DNA of 64,000 bases. Source: Clostridium muellerianum (lineage in GTDB: Bacteria; Bacillota; Clostridia; Clostridiales; Clostridiaceae). A program made the translations under genes and the position numbers. Of the stretch, positions 55,335-64,000 are shown one piece after another. The stretch spans positions 1 through 64,000 of the forward strand of contig NZ_JABBNI010000058.1 in assembly GCF_012926525.1 (NCBI RefSeq). Direction: 5' to 3'. The notes beneath the pieces were generated by a model, which searched no databases, was not told the origin of the DNA, and saw only the letters and a program-made list of their open reading frames with translations. Positions within the stretch are counted from its first letter, which is position 1; every line of letters begins with the position of its first letter.

Positions 55335-55454
55335 ATTTTATTATATATAGTAGTAAAATAAAAGTTTTAAAAGTATAATTGGCATAAAAACAGTTAATAT
55401 GATATAATTGGACGATAAAGTTAAATTTCATATTAAGAAGGGGGATAAACCATA

Positions 55455-55613
55455 TTGAAACTAAATAAATTTAGATGTGATTGTGGTTGTTATAAATTTA
55501 AAACAATAGTGTTTAATGTTCAAAAAAATAGTGAAATTTTAAAATGTACGCAGTGCGGTCAAAAATGGACAAGAATAGGTTCAGTTTATAAAGAACAAAA
55601 TAATAAAAAATAG
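55455..55613 (+). CDS. Small zinc-ribbon protein
   Basis: 52 residues: MKLNKFRCDCGCYKF..., then KCTQCGQKWTRIG. Two Cys pairs (CxC and CxxC) make a zinc ribbon. TTG start about 10 bases after GGGG, own terminator 6 bases past the stop. No function known; the arrangement resembles many short clostridial zinc ribbons. Confidence 0.68.
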   Translation: MKLNKFRCDCGCYKFKTIVFNVQKNSEILKCTQCGQKWTRIGSVYKEQNNKK

Positions 55614-55618
55614 GGCAA

Positions 55619-55665
55619 TTCTCAAAATGCATGTGTATGCATTCTGAGAAATCCCTTTTATTTTT
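55619..55665 (+). terminator. Intrinsic terminator after small zinc-ribbon gene
   Basis: Stem TTCTCAAAATGCAT / ATGCATTCTGAGAA followed by a T-rich run (CCCTTTTATTTTTTT). Confidence 0.82.
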
Positions 55666-55681
55666 TTAGATAGCGCTTTTA

Positions 55682-56677
55682 TTATTGGGGAGTGTAACTA
55701 TCATTTATTCCTCTAATTGAAACTTCACCAGAGACAACTTTGTATATATTTCCATCCTTAAGCTCAACTATTAATTCTCCATTTTCATCTAAATCTAATG
55801 CTTTAGCCAAAGTTTCCTTATTTCTATTTATAATTTTAATTTCTTTTCCTATGAGTATGGAATTTTTTCTGCATATATTTATAGAAGTTTTTATGTTATC
55901 TTCTTCTACAAATTCTTCATATAGTTTTTCAAAATTATTAAGTAAGATACCTACAAATTCTTTTCTCTTTATGTAATTTTTTGTTTCAATACTTATGGAA
56001 GTAGCTTTGTTTTTTAATTCTTCAGGAAAATCATTTTCATCTATATTTGCATTTACACCTATGCCCATAACTACATAGTTAACTTTATTTAATTCTCCAC
56101 TCATCTCGGTTAAAATTCCGCAAACTTTTTTATTATTTAAAATTATATCATTAGGCCATTTAACATTAACATTTATATTAAAAGCTTCACAAGCTTTAAC
56201 GACAGCAGCGGCTCCTATTTGAGTGATTTTTGGTACTTTTAAAGGATCTATATCTGGTCTTAGGATAATAGATATCCAGATACCTTTATATTTAGGAGAT
56301 AAAAAAAATCGTCCTAATCTACCTTTGCCAGCAGTTTGTTCTTCACTTATTATTATAGTGCCATGGGAAGCATCCTTTAAAGCAAGTTCTTTTGCTTTTG
56401 TATTTGTAGAATCTAAGCTTTCAAAATAAAATAAGTTTCTTCCTATATATTTGGTAGTTAAATTTTCGTTTATTTCTTCAAAAGAAAGTAAATCTGGAGA
56501 AAAAGTTAAATTATATCCTTTATTTGATATGGAATCTATATGATAGCCTTCGTTTCTTAAAGTATTTATGTATTTCCATATAGCAGTACGGCTTACACCT
56601 AACTTTTCACTAATTATTTGCCCTGATATAAAATTTCCCTCATTTTCTTTTAGCAAATGAAGAATCCTATTTTTCAT
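55682..56677 (-). CDS. birA: Bifunctional biotin ligase/biotin operon repressor
   Basis: 331 residues. N-terminal winged helix (ISGQIISEKLGVSRTAIWKYINTLRNEGY), central ligase domain with the ATP/biotin loop GKGRLGRFFLSP and catalytic KWPNDIILNNKKVCGIL, and a C-terminal SH3-like domain (VELKDGNIYKVVSGEVSIRG). It biotinylates carboxylases and represses biotin genes when bound to biotinyl-AMP. Start ATG 56677, 6 bases after GAGGTG; a GTG at 56686 overlaps the site. Confidence 0.94.
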   Translation of the reverse strand: MKNRILHLLKENEGNFISGQIISEKLGVSRTAIWKYINTLRNEGYHIDSISNKGYNLTFSPDLLSFEEINENLTTKYIGRNLFYFESLDSTNTKAKELALKDASHGTIIISEEQTAGKGRLGRFFLSPKYKGIWISIILRPDIDPLKVPKITQIGAAAVVKACEAFNINVNVKWPNDIILNNKKVCGILTEMSGELNKVNYVVMGIGVNANIDENDFPEELKNKATSISIETKNYIKRKEFVGILLNNFEKLYEEFVEEDNIKTSINICRKNSILIGKEIKIINRNKETLAKALDLDENGELIVELKDGNIYKVVSGEVSIRGINDSYTPQ

Positions 56678-56727
56678 TAAATTCACCTCACCTATATTAA
56701 CTAGTATATTATACTACAAAAAATAAA

Positions 56728-56771
56728 AAAGAGGCAAAGTCTTTCATACAATGACAAACTTTGCCTCTTTT
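56728..56771. terminator. Intrinsic terminator of the 47-residue gene
   Basis: AAAGAGGCAAAG / CTTTGCCTCTTT stem with T-tracts on both sides; on the minus strand it ends the small gene at 56809. Confidence 0.8.
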
Positions 56772-56808
56772 GGCTTATGAATTATATATTGTGTGATAGT
56801 TTTGAACG

Positions 56809-56952
56809 TTTAGTAAATTTTTTACCATTAGAGTGAGAACCTATTTTATCCCCTTGAATTATACCTATGTCAGAGCCATCTTTAGGATACATTTTTCTAA
56901 GTTCAGCATTAGATTTATCATCGCTTCTCATATGACTTTTATTATTATCCAT
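56809..56952 (-). CDS. Small unknown protein, 47 residues
   Basis: Starts MDNNKSHMRSDDKSNAELRK and ends IGSHSNGKKIY. Very hydrophilic, Asp/Lys/Ser rich, no membrane segment. It has a good GGAGG 7 bases before the ATG and its own terminator, so I think it is real. Its charged, low-hydrophobicity nature recalls small spore or stress proteins, but I do not recognise the family. Confidence 0.62.
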
Positions 56953-57304
56953 GATTATACCTCCATATAAAAATGAAATACTTAGTTATAACATACCCCA
57001 ATAACAAAAGTTTATTTATCCAATTGATACCAAAAACTATTAAGGAAAAATTAATATCAATAATTATTATGTTTAAATTAGTATCAAGTTAATATAAAAT
57101 GAATACTTTGAGTTATTTATTTTATATAGCCATATATTGCGATTTAATCTAATAAAAAACACTATAAATAATGAATGTAGCTATAAAAATCTTAAATATG
57201 CAAATTCCTTAAATAATAAAAAACATATAAAAAGTACTATAAATATTCCGAAAAAAAAGTTATAATTGAAGTAGGAACTTAATAATTAAATAGGGGGTTT
57301 TCTT

Positions 57305-57526
57305 ATGTTAGACGGTAAAAAAATTCGTGATATAAGATTAAATTTGGGTTATACTACTTTGGATATCCAAAATCTTACGAACAATCCGAAATATGAAACT
57401 TCAATTTCAAAATCTTATTTAGAGGAATTAGAAAGAGGGGACAAGAGAAATCCGAGTTTTAAAAAAGTAGTTGTCCTTGCAAAAGTTTTAAGATGCAAGG
57501 TAGATGAACTAATATTAAGTGCCTAA
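57305..57526 (+). CDS. Small XRE-family helix-turn-helix protein
   Basis: 73 residues, nearly all one DNA-binding domain: KIRDIRLNLGYTTLDIQ, SKSYLEELERGDKRNPSFKKVVVLAKVLRCKVDELI. The turn is slightly long and carries ELERGDKRNPS, the form found in SinR-like regulators. GGGGG lies about 10 bases before the ATG. It is convergent with the large helicase gene; no operon partner. Target unknown. Confidence 0.82.
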   Translation: MLDGKKIRDIRLNLGYTTLDIQNLTNNPKYETSISKSYLEELERGDKRNPSFKKVVVLAKVLRCKVDELILSA

Positions 57527-57551
57527 TAAATTGATTACGTAAACGAAAAAA

Positions 57552-57600
57552 TAAAGTGGCAGCAGTACTAAAGTTTTACATACAGCTGCCGCTTTTAGTT
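57552..57600. terminator. Terminator between XRE gene and helicase gene
   Basis: AAAGTGGCAGC / GCTGCCGCTTT stem with A- and T-rich flanks; bidirectional. Confidence 0.75.
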
Positions 57601-57615
57601 TTATTTAAATTTAAC

Positions 57616-60600
57616 TTATACTCGGTTTGATTGCAAATAATGAACAATTTTATTTATACTATTTTCGGGATTATAATAAAATTCGCTCTCACGCAGTATA
57701 AAGAACTTCCAGCCAACTCTTTGAAGAGTCATTCTTCTATTATGGTTTTCTTCCCAGTTCAAGGAGAATGCAGTATCTTCGCCGCAGCAATCCACTGCTA
57801 GTCTACTGTGAGAACCTTCTACCACAAAGTCTATTCTATATTTTCCTATTTTTACATCACATTTAACCGTATACCCTCTTTTTTCTAGAGCACAGAATAC
57901 GTCATTTTTAAAACCAGATACTAATAGATTATTTGTCTTTTCATACTGGAGTGATTTTTTTTCACTATTTGAGCAGTAACTTAAAAGACTTGATCTTACG
58001 CATTTTGGATTTAAATCCTCTATATCCACGCTATGAAATAAGAACATTTGATTTTTAGCACGGCTTGCAGCAACATTAAATCTTCGTATATCTGATTCCT
58101 TAGTTAAAGCTGTAAATTTAGCATTTTTAGCAATAACTAAAGATAAGAATATGATGTCTCTTTCATCACCCTGGAAAGAATAAGCATCACCGCATATTAA
58201 TCTTCTGCGTATCATTTCTTCAATACCTAAATTTTCTTTAAGCAAATTTTCGATAAGTTCACTTTGAGCTTCTCCTAAAAGGGATATAACACCCATAGTC
58301 ATATTTTTATATTTTTCATCACTGCAGCACTGAACTATTTTATTTACTATAGCTAATGCTTCTTCCTCATTTACATTTTTAGATAAATCTTTAAAACCAT
58401 TTTCTACTTTAATTGCAGAAACTGTAGGTGAAAATGAATCAGAAGCTTCAGGACATCTTAAAGGTATAATTTCTCGAGAATAACATAAATCATTACTGAA
58501 ACCAATTATGCTAGGGGCACATCTAAAATGTTCCTTAAGAACCAAACGGCTTGGAAATACTCTTAGTGCTGTATGATAAAGGCTGGTTTTCAAATCAAAC
58601 CATTCACTATGAGGAATATCTTTTAAATATCTGTGAATAAGATTTTCAACCATTTCATTATCTTTACCTATAGCTTCAGGGCTTATCTGCCATTCATCAC
58701 CAACAATAACAGCTCTCTTGCCTCTAAGCAGTACAGTTAGTGCTGAAATGTCACTTTGACTGCTTTCGTCTACAATAACAACATCAAATAAATCATCTTC
58801 TAGCTTTATAGTTTCTATAACTTTATTTAAAGGCATAATCCAAACAGGTATGACCCCTTTACAATTTTCCATTTCTTTTTGGGCTAATCTTCTATACTTT
58901 GAAGCTTGTTTTCCTGTACCTTTTCCAATCCTTTTTATAGACTCCATCCAGGTAAAAAGACTTCTTTTTTGGGATTCAGTAGTACGTATAATTTGATTGT
59001 ACCAGGTTTTTTTAGCCACTATTTCTTTTATTAACATAGTCTCTCTTAAATTTTCAGCTTCTATATCCTGTTCTAATTGTTCAGGTTTTAATTTGTATAT
59101 TTCACTTAAAAGAGAACTGCCAGCTTTCCATTTCCAGGCGTTATCCCAATTTGTGTAATTATCTAAAGTAGAATTATCTGACCACTTGCTTAAAAGCTTT
59201 TTAGTAAATAAAGGACAGGTACTTTGAAGTTTACTTATATACGTATTTAATTCATTAGCTGTATCTTTTATTTCTTTGAATTTCCACAAATCATCATACA
59301 ATTTTCTTAATTTTACTTTATCGTAGTCAGCTATCCAATCAGCAGCTTCATTTAAATAGTCATTTTTTATAAATAGTTTTCTTGTGGTTTGCAGTTTAGT
59401 ATTTAAAGTTTCATGTTCTCTTATATATTTTACAGATTGAAATACATTTATTAAGTAATAATAATCTTTTTTGTTGTATAAGTTAATTTCAACAGGAAAT
59501 TTTGAACCGGCTAAGTACTCGTGAATAACATTTGCATAAGATTTTTCCCAATCGACTATGGTTTTTATTTCCAATATGTTTTCCGAAATAGTATTTAAAA
59601 GATTATTATCTGAATTAGTTATTAACCTTCCACCATATTCTTTTACTGTATTATTCCATAAGGTTTTAAGATTTCTTTCTAAAAGTTCTTTTTCTATAGC
59701 CTTTTTAAATATATCACACTGCTCCTTAGTAGCTAAAGGCCTGTAATCTACTTCACAATCTTGTAAAATATAATTGCATTGGTTATGAAATAACTTAAAT
59801 ATAGAACCTATCTTTCCTTTATTACTAATATAATTATAAATTATTTCAAAATCATTTTTTAGTTTGGTTAAGTTTATACCAGAAGGAAATTTAACGTTAT
59901 GTGAATTTACAATCTGTTTTATAACACTTATTTCATTTATATATTTATTTAAATTTAGAACTATATCTTTCCAAAAGTCTTTATAAGCATTATTGCTATA
60001 ATAGGATTTTAATACAGATTTAAGCCAGCTATTTTCTATTATTTCTATTTTTTCTTTGGATGATGTGATAAACTTTAAAAATTCTTCTAACCTTTGGTCA
60101 TCCATTTCAATATCACACAGTTCTATATTTTTTCTGTAACTGTCCAAATTATTTTGCAAAAATTTTACTCTATCTAAAGTTTCTATTATTTCATCGTAGG
60201 AAGGAATTTTGTATAATAGACTTCCAACCTTATTAAGCTTGTCTATATCATCTTTTTTATTTTCTTTCATTAGTTTTATAAGTTTATTAAAATCCTGTTC
60301 TGTTAAAGTAGATCTTGTCTTCATATCTATGTTATCGTCTAGCCATGAACAGGTGCTTTTATTATCTTTAATCCATTTTGATAATTTTGTAAGGGTAAAA
60401 GTTTCATTTCTATAATTTACACTTTTATTTTCAAAGGATTCTGCTTGTTTTAGCTCAGACATAAGATTTTCTATGTTTTTTCTACATTTTCTTAATTCAT
60501 CTTCTAAAGGTTCAGTTTCCTTCAAAAGAATTTTAGGATTGATTGATAAATTTTCAGTTATTTTTCTTACAGAATCATCTAGATCCTTTAAAGCTTTTGT

Positions 60601-61659
60601 ATCGTTACCTAAAAGACTTATACATAAAGACCTTATTTCTTCAGGTATTTTTTCAGATAATACTTTTAAAGCTTTATCTGTTTGACTTGTAACGAGAACT
60701 CTTTTTCCATGAGCCATAAGATGGCAGATTAGATTACATATAGTATGGCTTTTTCCAGTTCCAGGAGGTCCCTGTACCACAACTCCGAAGTTATTAGCAA
60801 GCCTTTTTGTTATTTCTCTTTGCTCTTCATTAGCTGGAAGAGGAAATAATATATCTTTGCCTATACTTTCCCATTCATTATAAATGTCGTTATTTCCTGA
60901 AGAATTAGTTTCTTTTACTAGGGCTTCTATAGTCTTAGGTATGGAGTTACCTTTATCTATGTAATTTAATATATCATTAAGCTCCGTGTCCCACAGTCTT
61001 GTGTCTATATTTCTTAAAATGATACAAGGAGTATTATAAAAAACAGGTGCCTTTGAAACCTTGATAGAACTTAGAGGAGTAATATCTTTATTTAATGAAT
61101 TTTCTTCAGGCGATGGACTTAGGCAATTTAAAATATTTATTAAAATAGGCTCCAGATCACATATATTTCGTGCATCTACTCCATGCTTTTTTACATCTAA
61201 AGCTATATCTAGTAATTTATCTAAATTAGGTAAATCCAAACCTTCTAATATTCCTGTTTCAAAATTTGTTATGTTATTATAAGGGGAAAGGGTAAAAACT
61301 GCTTTTTCAGCATTAAAGTTTAATACCATTTTGGTGCTGAACATAGGGTGAATTATTTTTTCACCATGCACTTCTAAGGCTAAAAGCCCGTGTCCCCAAA
61401 TTATTTCTAAATCCTCACTATTTTTTTCCATGGTAGAATATATTTTAAATAAAGTGTTGTATAAATCATCACATTCTTTATTAACTGTAAGCCAATTTTC
61501 ATCATCGGTTTTGTTAAGTATACATCCATTTTTATTGTGTAAATCTTGTTCAGAAATTACTTTAATATATTTTGTAACATCTCTTACTATTTTTTTATCC
61601 ATATTTTTAATGCTTAGTAGATATAAAAATATATTTCGTATTTTTTCTCTCGTGTCCAA
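57616..61659 (-). CDS. Large SF1 helicase (AAA_11/AAA_12) with C-terminal nuclease-like domain
   Basis: 1347 residues. N-terminal region (1-260) of unknown fold, Walker A GPPGTGKSHT near 296, then ~660 residues of mostly helical insertion, Walker B VIVDESSQSD near 961, motif III GDEWQ near 985, and C-terminal motifs (FSRLVLKEHFRCAP-like block, SFQGDERDIIFLSLV, FNVAASRAKNQ). The last ~90 residues (KIGKYRIDFVVEG, LAVDCCGED, RRMTLQRVGWKFFILRESEFY) resemble Vsr/DUF559 endonuclease-like domains. This is the COG1112 type of Upf1-like helicase, several of which serve in phage defence; here that role is an inference. TTG start, 7 bases after AGGAGG. Confidence 0.85.
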   Translation of the reverse strand: MDTREKIRNIFLYLLSIKNMDKKIVRDVTKYIKVISEQDLHNKNGCILNKTDDENWLTVNKECDDLYNTLFKIYSTMEKNSEDLEIIWGHGLLALEVHGEKIIHPMFSTKMVLNFNAEKAVFTLSPYNNITNFETGILEGLDLPNLDKLLDIALDVKKHGVDARNICDLEPILINILNCLSPSPEENSLNKDITPLSSIKVSKAPVFYNTPCIILRNIDTRLWDTELNDILNYIDKGNSIPKTIEALVKETNSSGNNDIYNEWESIGKDILFPLPANEEQREITKRLANNFGVVVQGPPGTGKSHTICNLICHLMAHGKRVLVTSQTDKALKVLSEKIPEEIRSLCISLLGNDTKALKDLDDSVRKITENLSINPKILLKETEPLEDELRKCRKNIENLMSELKQAESFENKSVNYRNETFTLTKLSKWIKDNKSTCSWLDDNIDMKTRSTLTEQDFNKLIKLMKENKKDDIDKLNKVGSLLYKIPSYDEIIETLDRVKFLQNNLDSYRKNIELCDIEMDDQRLEEFLKFITSSKEKIEIIENSWLKSVLKSYYSNNAYKDFWKDIVLNLNKYINEISVIKQIVNSHNVKFPSGINLTKLKNDFEIIYNYISNKGKIGSIFKLFHNQCNYILQDCEVDYRPLATKEQCDIFKKAIEKELLERNLKTLWNNTVKEYGGRLITNSDNNLLNTISENILEIKTIVDWEKSYANVIHEYLAGSKFPVEINLYNKKDYYYLINVFQSVKYIREHETLNTKLQTTRKLFIKNDYLNEAADWIADYDKVKLRKLYDDLWKFKEIKDTANELNTYISKLQSTCPLFTKKLLSKWSDNSTLDNYTNWDNAWKWKAGSSLLSEIYKLKPEQLEQDIEAENLRETMLIKEIVAKKTWYNQIIRTTESQKRSLFTWMESIKRIGKGTGKQASKYRRLAQKEMENCKGVIPVWIMPLNKVIETIKLEDDLFDVVIVDESSQSDISALTVLLRGKRAVIVGDEWQISPEAIGKDNEMVENLIHRYLKDIPHSEWFDLKTSLYHTALRVFPSRLVLKEHFRCAPSIIGFSNDLCYSREIIPLRCPEASDSFSPTVSAIKVENGFKDLSKNVNEEEALAIVNKIVQCCSDEKYKNMTMGVISLLGEAQSELIENLLKENLGIEEMIRRRLICGDAYSFQGDERDIIFLSLVIAKNAKFTALTKESDIRRFNVAASRAKNQMFLFHSVDIEDLNPKCVRSSLLSYCSNSEKKSLQYEKTNNLLVSGFKNDVFCALEKRGYTVKCDVKIGKYRIDFVVEGSHSRLAVDCCGEDTAFSLNWEENHNRRMTLQRVGWKFFILRESEFYYNPENSINKIVHYLQSNRV

Positions 61660-61748
61660 AATAAAACCTCCTATAGTAAATAATACAGTTCATTATAGCA
61701 TATATGTGAGTAGTAGTACTAGTATCCCTATATATGGCAGAAAATAAG

Positions 61749-61783
61749 TTTCCCTACACAAAAAAATATGTGTAGGGAAACAT
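61749..61783. terminator. Hairpin between helicase and EamA genes
   Basis: Stem TTTCCCTACAC / GTGTAGGGAAA with A7 loop. About 100 bases past the EamA stop on the minus strand and upstream of the helicase promoter. Confidence 0.6.
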
Positions 61784-61880
61784 TGTGTTTTTGTAAATTT
61801 TAAATTATGATACCTTTAATTTTATATATTATAGACGCTATAATATTAAGCCTGTGTTATGGCGTGAAGTATAAGAAAAG

Positions 61881-62816
61881 CTAGGCTACTTTTTCTAACT
61901 GTTCTCCTTCTTTTTGTAACTGTTCTTCTTTGCTGGCATTTTGTATGAAAGCCACTGCAAATATTATAACAAATATTCCAAATATCTGTGGTAATTGTAC
62001 TGTTTCATTAAAACATAAGAATCCCAGTAGAGTTGCAATTATAGGCTCTACACTTACTAGTACACTTGCTTTGCTTGATTCTATATATTGAAGTCCTTTA
62101 ATAAATGCACCATTTGGTATAACTGTAGCTACAAAACCTATTCCGATAACTAGCATTACAGCTTTAGGACTACTTACAGACATCTTTATTAATTGAACTG
62201 GTGGTTTTAAGCACCAAAAGAAAAGTGCTGCAAAAATAAATGAGTAGCTTAACTGAGTTCTATAATCATATTTACTTACTCCAACTTTTCCTAATATGTT
62301 TTGAAGAGCTACAGCGAATCCTGAAATAATTCCACATATTATTCCAATGGCATTTAACTTTAATGAACTTGAATCATAAGCTTTTGATATTAAAATGCAT
62401 CCAATTATAGTAAGTATGACTGAAAGCATTTTTTTATTAGTTAGCTTTTCTTTAAATATTATTCTAGACATTATCATTACCATTATAGGACTAGTAAATA
62501 AAAGTACTGAAGCTGTAGCAATACTTGTATATTTTACAGCGTATGTAAAAGATAAAAACATACCATCAAAAGTTACTACTCCATAAATTAAAAAGAATAA
62601 AAGACCTTTTAGGTCTATTTTAAATATTTTAGGATTTCTTATTAAATTAAATAATACATAAAATAAAACTGCGACAGTAGGCCTTAAAGATGCTATCTGC
62701 AAAGGGCTAAAACCTAGATTGCTAAGTCCTCTAGTAAGTACTCCCATCATCCCCCAACAGGCGCCAGCGAGTGTTATTAATAGGTATCCATATTTTGTGA
62801 TTTTAGCATCATTCAT
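61881..62816 (-). CDS. EamA-family (DMT) transporter
   Basis: 311 residues, ten membrane segments in two EamA repeats (about 10-145 and 155-290). ACWGMMGVLTRGLSNLGFSPLQIASLRP and the later SSKASVLVSVEPIIATLLGFLCFNE are the family signatures. Drug/metabolite exporter superfamily, substrate unknown (often amino acids or related metabolites). It ends in a Gln/Glu/Lys-rich tail. GGAGGTGA precedes the ATG. Confidence 0.88.
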   Translation of the reverse strand: MNDAKITKYGYLLITLAGACWGMMGVLTRGLSNLGFSPLQIASLRPTVAVLFYVLFNLIRNPKIFKIDLKGLLFFLIYGVVTFDGMFLSFTYAVKYTSIATASVLLFTSPIMVMIMSRIIFKEKLTNKKMLSVILTIIGCILISKAYDSSSLKLNAIGIICGIISGFAVALQNILGKVGVSKYDYRTQLSYSFIFAALFFWCLKPPVQLIKMSVSSPKAVMLVIGIGFVATVIPNGAFIKGLQYIESSKASVLVSVEPIIATLLGFLCFNETVQLPQIFGIFVIIFAVAFIQNASKEEQLQKEGEQLEKVA

Positions 62817-63203
62817 TAGATGTCACCTCCAGGTTAACTATAATATACCTTTTATGATTTGTAGTCAAGTTAAAAACATTAATGGTAATTTGTTTTTGGT
62901 GATAGAACTAGGATTAAAATAAAATCCATTGAGAAAAATTTTAGATACTAAAGCATGGAAATACACATACTAGATAAACTTTAAAATTAGAGAATGAATA
63001 TTGAAAAATACCTATTATGATTGTAAAATTATGTTATGTACAATTATGATGATGAAATTTATAATATATTTTTAGAAAAGGAAAAAGAATACGTTTAAAA
63101 TTTGTTAACAAGTTTGACAACAAATTGTAACAGTAAATATGTAAACTGGAAATAATTAACCAGTAGTAGAGAATGACTGCTGATTAATGTTGGGAGATTG
63201 AAT
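62817..63203. promoter_or_regulatory. Intergenic region with response-regulator promoter
   Basis: TTGACA at 63114-63119, 18 bases, TATGTA at 63138-63143 is the best promoter for the downstream regulator. The rest of this ~390-base AT-rich spacer shows no gene. Confidence 0.45.
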
Positions 63204-63884
63204 ATGAGTAAAACTATATTAATTGTAGATGATGAAGAAAGAATGAGATTTTTAATAGGAGCTTATTTAAAAAAGGAAGGCTTTACTGTATTTGAAGCAG
63301 AAAATGGAAAGGATGCTTTGAAAGTTTTTAAAGAAAATACCATAGAATTAGTTGTGCTTGATATAATGATGCCTATTATGGATGGTTGGGAAACTTGCAA
63401 AGAAATTAGAAAGATATCTCAAGTGCCAGTTATCATGCTTACTGCAAAAGCAGAAGATGAAGATCAATTACTAGGCTTTGAGTTAGGTACAGATAATTAT
63501 GTTACAAAACCTTTCAGTCCTAAAATATTAACAGCTAAAATAAAGGCACTTTTAAAAAGAACTTACCCAGATGGAAATAATGATGATAACTTTTTTGATG
63601 GACTTTATATAAACGAAAAATCACATGAGTTTAAGATATATGATAAAGACATATATTTGTCACCAAAAGAGTTTGAGTTATTAATATACTTTATAAAAAA
63701 CAAAGGAATAGTGCTTAGTAGAGAGCAAATTTTAGATTCTGTGTGGGGTACGGATTATTATGGAGAGCTTAGAACTGTAGATACTCACATAAAGAGGCTT
63801 AGAGAAAAACTTGGAGAAAAAGCATATTTAATATCTACTGTAAGAGGAACAGGATATAAATTTGAAACGAAAGGATATGCTTAA
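63204..63884 (+). CDS. OmpR/PhoB-family response regulator
   Basis: 226 residues. Receiver domain with VDDEERMRF, phosphoacceptor Asp in VVLDIMMPIMDG, Thr/Ser MLTAKAE and Lys in YVTKPFSP. Winged-helix output domain with LSPKEFELLIYFIKNKG and VDTHIKRLREKLGEKAYLISTVRGTGYKFE. Start ATG 63204, 7 bases after GGGAG; the TTG at 63198 overlaps the site. A sensor kinase begins 11 bases downstream. Closest visible relative: the truncated receiver in the chimera at 48196-49809. Confidence 0.93.
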   Translation: MSKTILIVDDEERMRFLIGAYLKKEGFTVFEAENGKDALKVFKENTIELVVLDIMMPIMDGWETCKEIRKISQVPVIMLTAKAEDEDQLLGFELGTDNYVTKPFSPKILTAKIKALLKRTYPDGNNDDNFFDGLYINEKSHEFKIYDKDIYLSPKEFELLIYFIKNKGIVLSREQILDSVWGTDYYGELRTVDTHIKRLREKLGEKAYLISTVRGTGYKFETKGYA

Positions 63885-63895
63885 GGGTATTTGAT

Positions 63896-64000
63896 ATGAA
63901 ATTAAACATAAAATTTTTTGAAGGTAAAATAAAAAACAAGATAAATAAAAGCATAACATGGAAGCTGTTTATTGTAACTGCCTTGGTTTTTGTGATTTTT
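63896..64000 (+). CDS. Sensor histidine kinase, N-terminal part (cut by window end)
   Basis: The visible 35 codons read MKLNIKFFEGKIKNKINKSI, then TWKLFIVTALVFVIF, a short cytoplasmic basic stretch and the beginning of a first membrane helix. Its position just behind an OmpR-type regulator makes it the probable partner kinase. The rest lies outside the window. Confidence 0.75.
   Translation, partial: MKLNIKFFEGKIKNKINKSITWKLFIVTALVFVIF

Noticed and set aside
1-64000. CRISPR array or prophage
   Set aside because: No short direct repeats with regular spacers, and no phage structural, integrase or terminase genes. The repeats found are few, long and dispersed.

Overview
This window is AT-rich DNA from a low-GC Gram-positive anaerobe, almost certainly Clostridium sensu stricto. 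The evidence is strong GGAGG ribosome-binding sites with some TTG/GTG starts, a clostridial GatCAB/archaeal-type AspRS operon behind a T-box, FloA/NfeD, an SDR-type fructuronate reductase, and many U-tract intrinsic terminators. I do not commit to a species.

Region 1 (1-18.2 kb) is accessory, duplicated DNA. It holds a secreted GH18 protein, a membrane O-acyltransferase, two BlaI/BlaR1-type regulator-sensor sets with M56 metalloproteases, at least three decayed blaI relics, a TelA/XpaC pair and a secreted C25 (gingipain/clostripain-like) protease. Interleaved are three copies of a ~570-nt element on the minus strand. Each copy ends in an intrinsic terminator and shows compensatory base changes in several stems, so I read it as a large structured non-coding RNA. 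Copies 2 and 3 are direct repeats flanking the second BlaR1/BlaI cassette. A 159-bp terminal-inverted-repeat element (MITE) occurs at 3.9 kb and 27.8 kb, with a fragment at 1.8 kb.

Region 2 (18.3-28.9 kb) is mostly housekeeping: CCA-adding enzyme, an APC amino-acid permease, PlsC, a sensor kinase and LytTR regulator enclosing an nfeD-floA membrane-microdomain operon, a PcsB-like NlpC/P60 hydrolase, and a divergent AraC regulator.

Region 3 (29.2-38.5 kb) is a uronate catabolic operon: uxuA, SDR uxuB, a GPH sugar transporter, uxaC, a GH31 glycosidase, kdgA and kdgK. Together these take glucuronate through fructuronate, mannonate and KDG to pyruvate and glyceraldehyde 3-phosphate. The GH31 enzyme probably releases the sugar from an oligosaccharide.

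Region 4 (39-48.2 kb) has a T-box leader with a duplicated antiterminator/terminator module in front of an archaeal-type AspRS and gatCAB (the indirect Asn-tRNA route), then modCB without modA, iadA, a zinc-ribbon protein and tRNA-Glu.

Region 5 (48.2-51.1 kb) is a decay zone. It contains an in-frame response-regulator/histidine-kinase chimera, an orphan signal peptide, an M16C protease tail, a VanY-like protein without a signal peptide, and a ~210-bp long inverted repeat.

Region 6 (51.1-64 kb) has a TetR-controlled multidrug efflux operon with visible operators, birA, small proteins, a 1347-residue SF1 helicase with a nuclease-like C-terminus, an EamA permease, and an OmpR-type regulator whose partner kinase runs off the window end.

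A second dispersed repeat (19.7, 38.5 and 46.1 kb) supplies the last codons and stop (Ser-Ser-Asp-Ser-stop) of two unrelated genes, cca and iadA, and folds into a strong hairpin directly after them.
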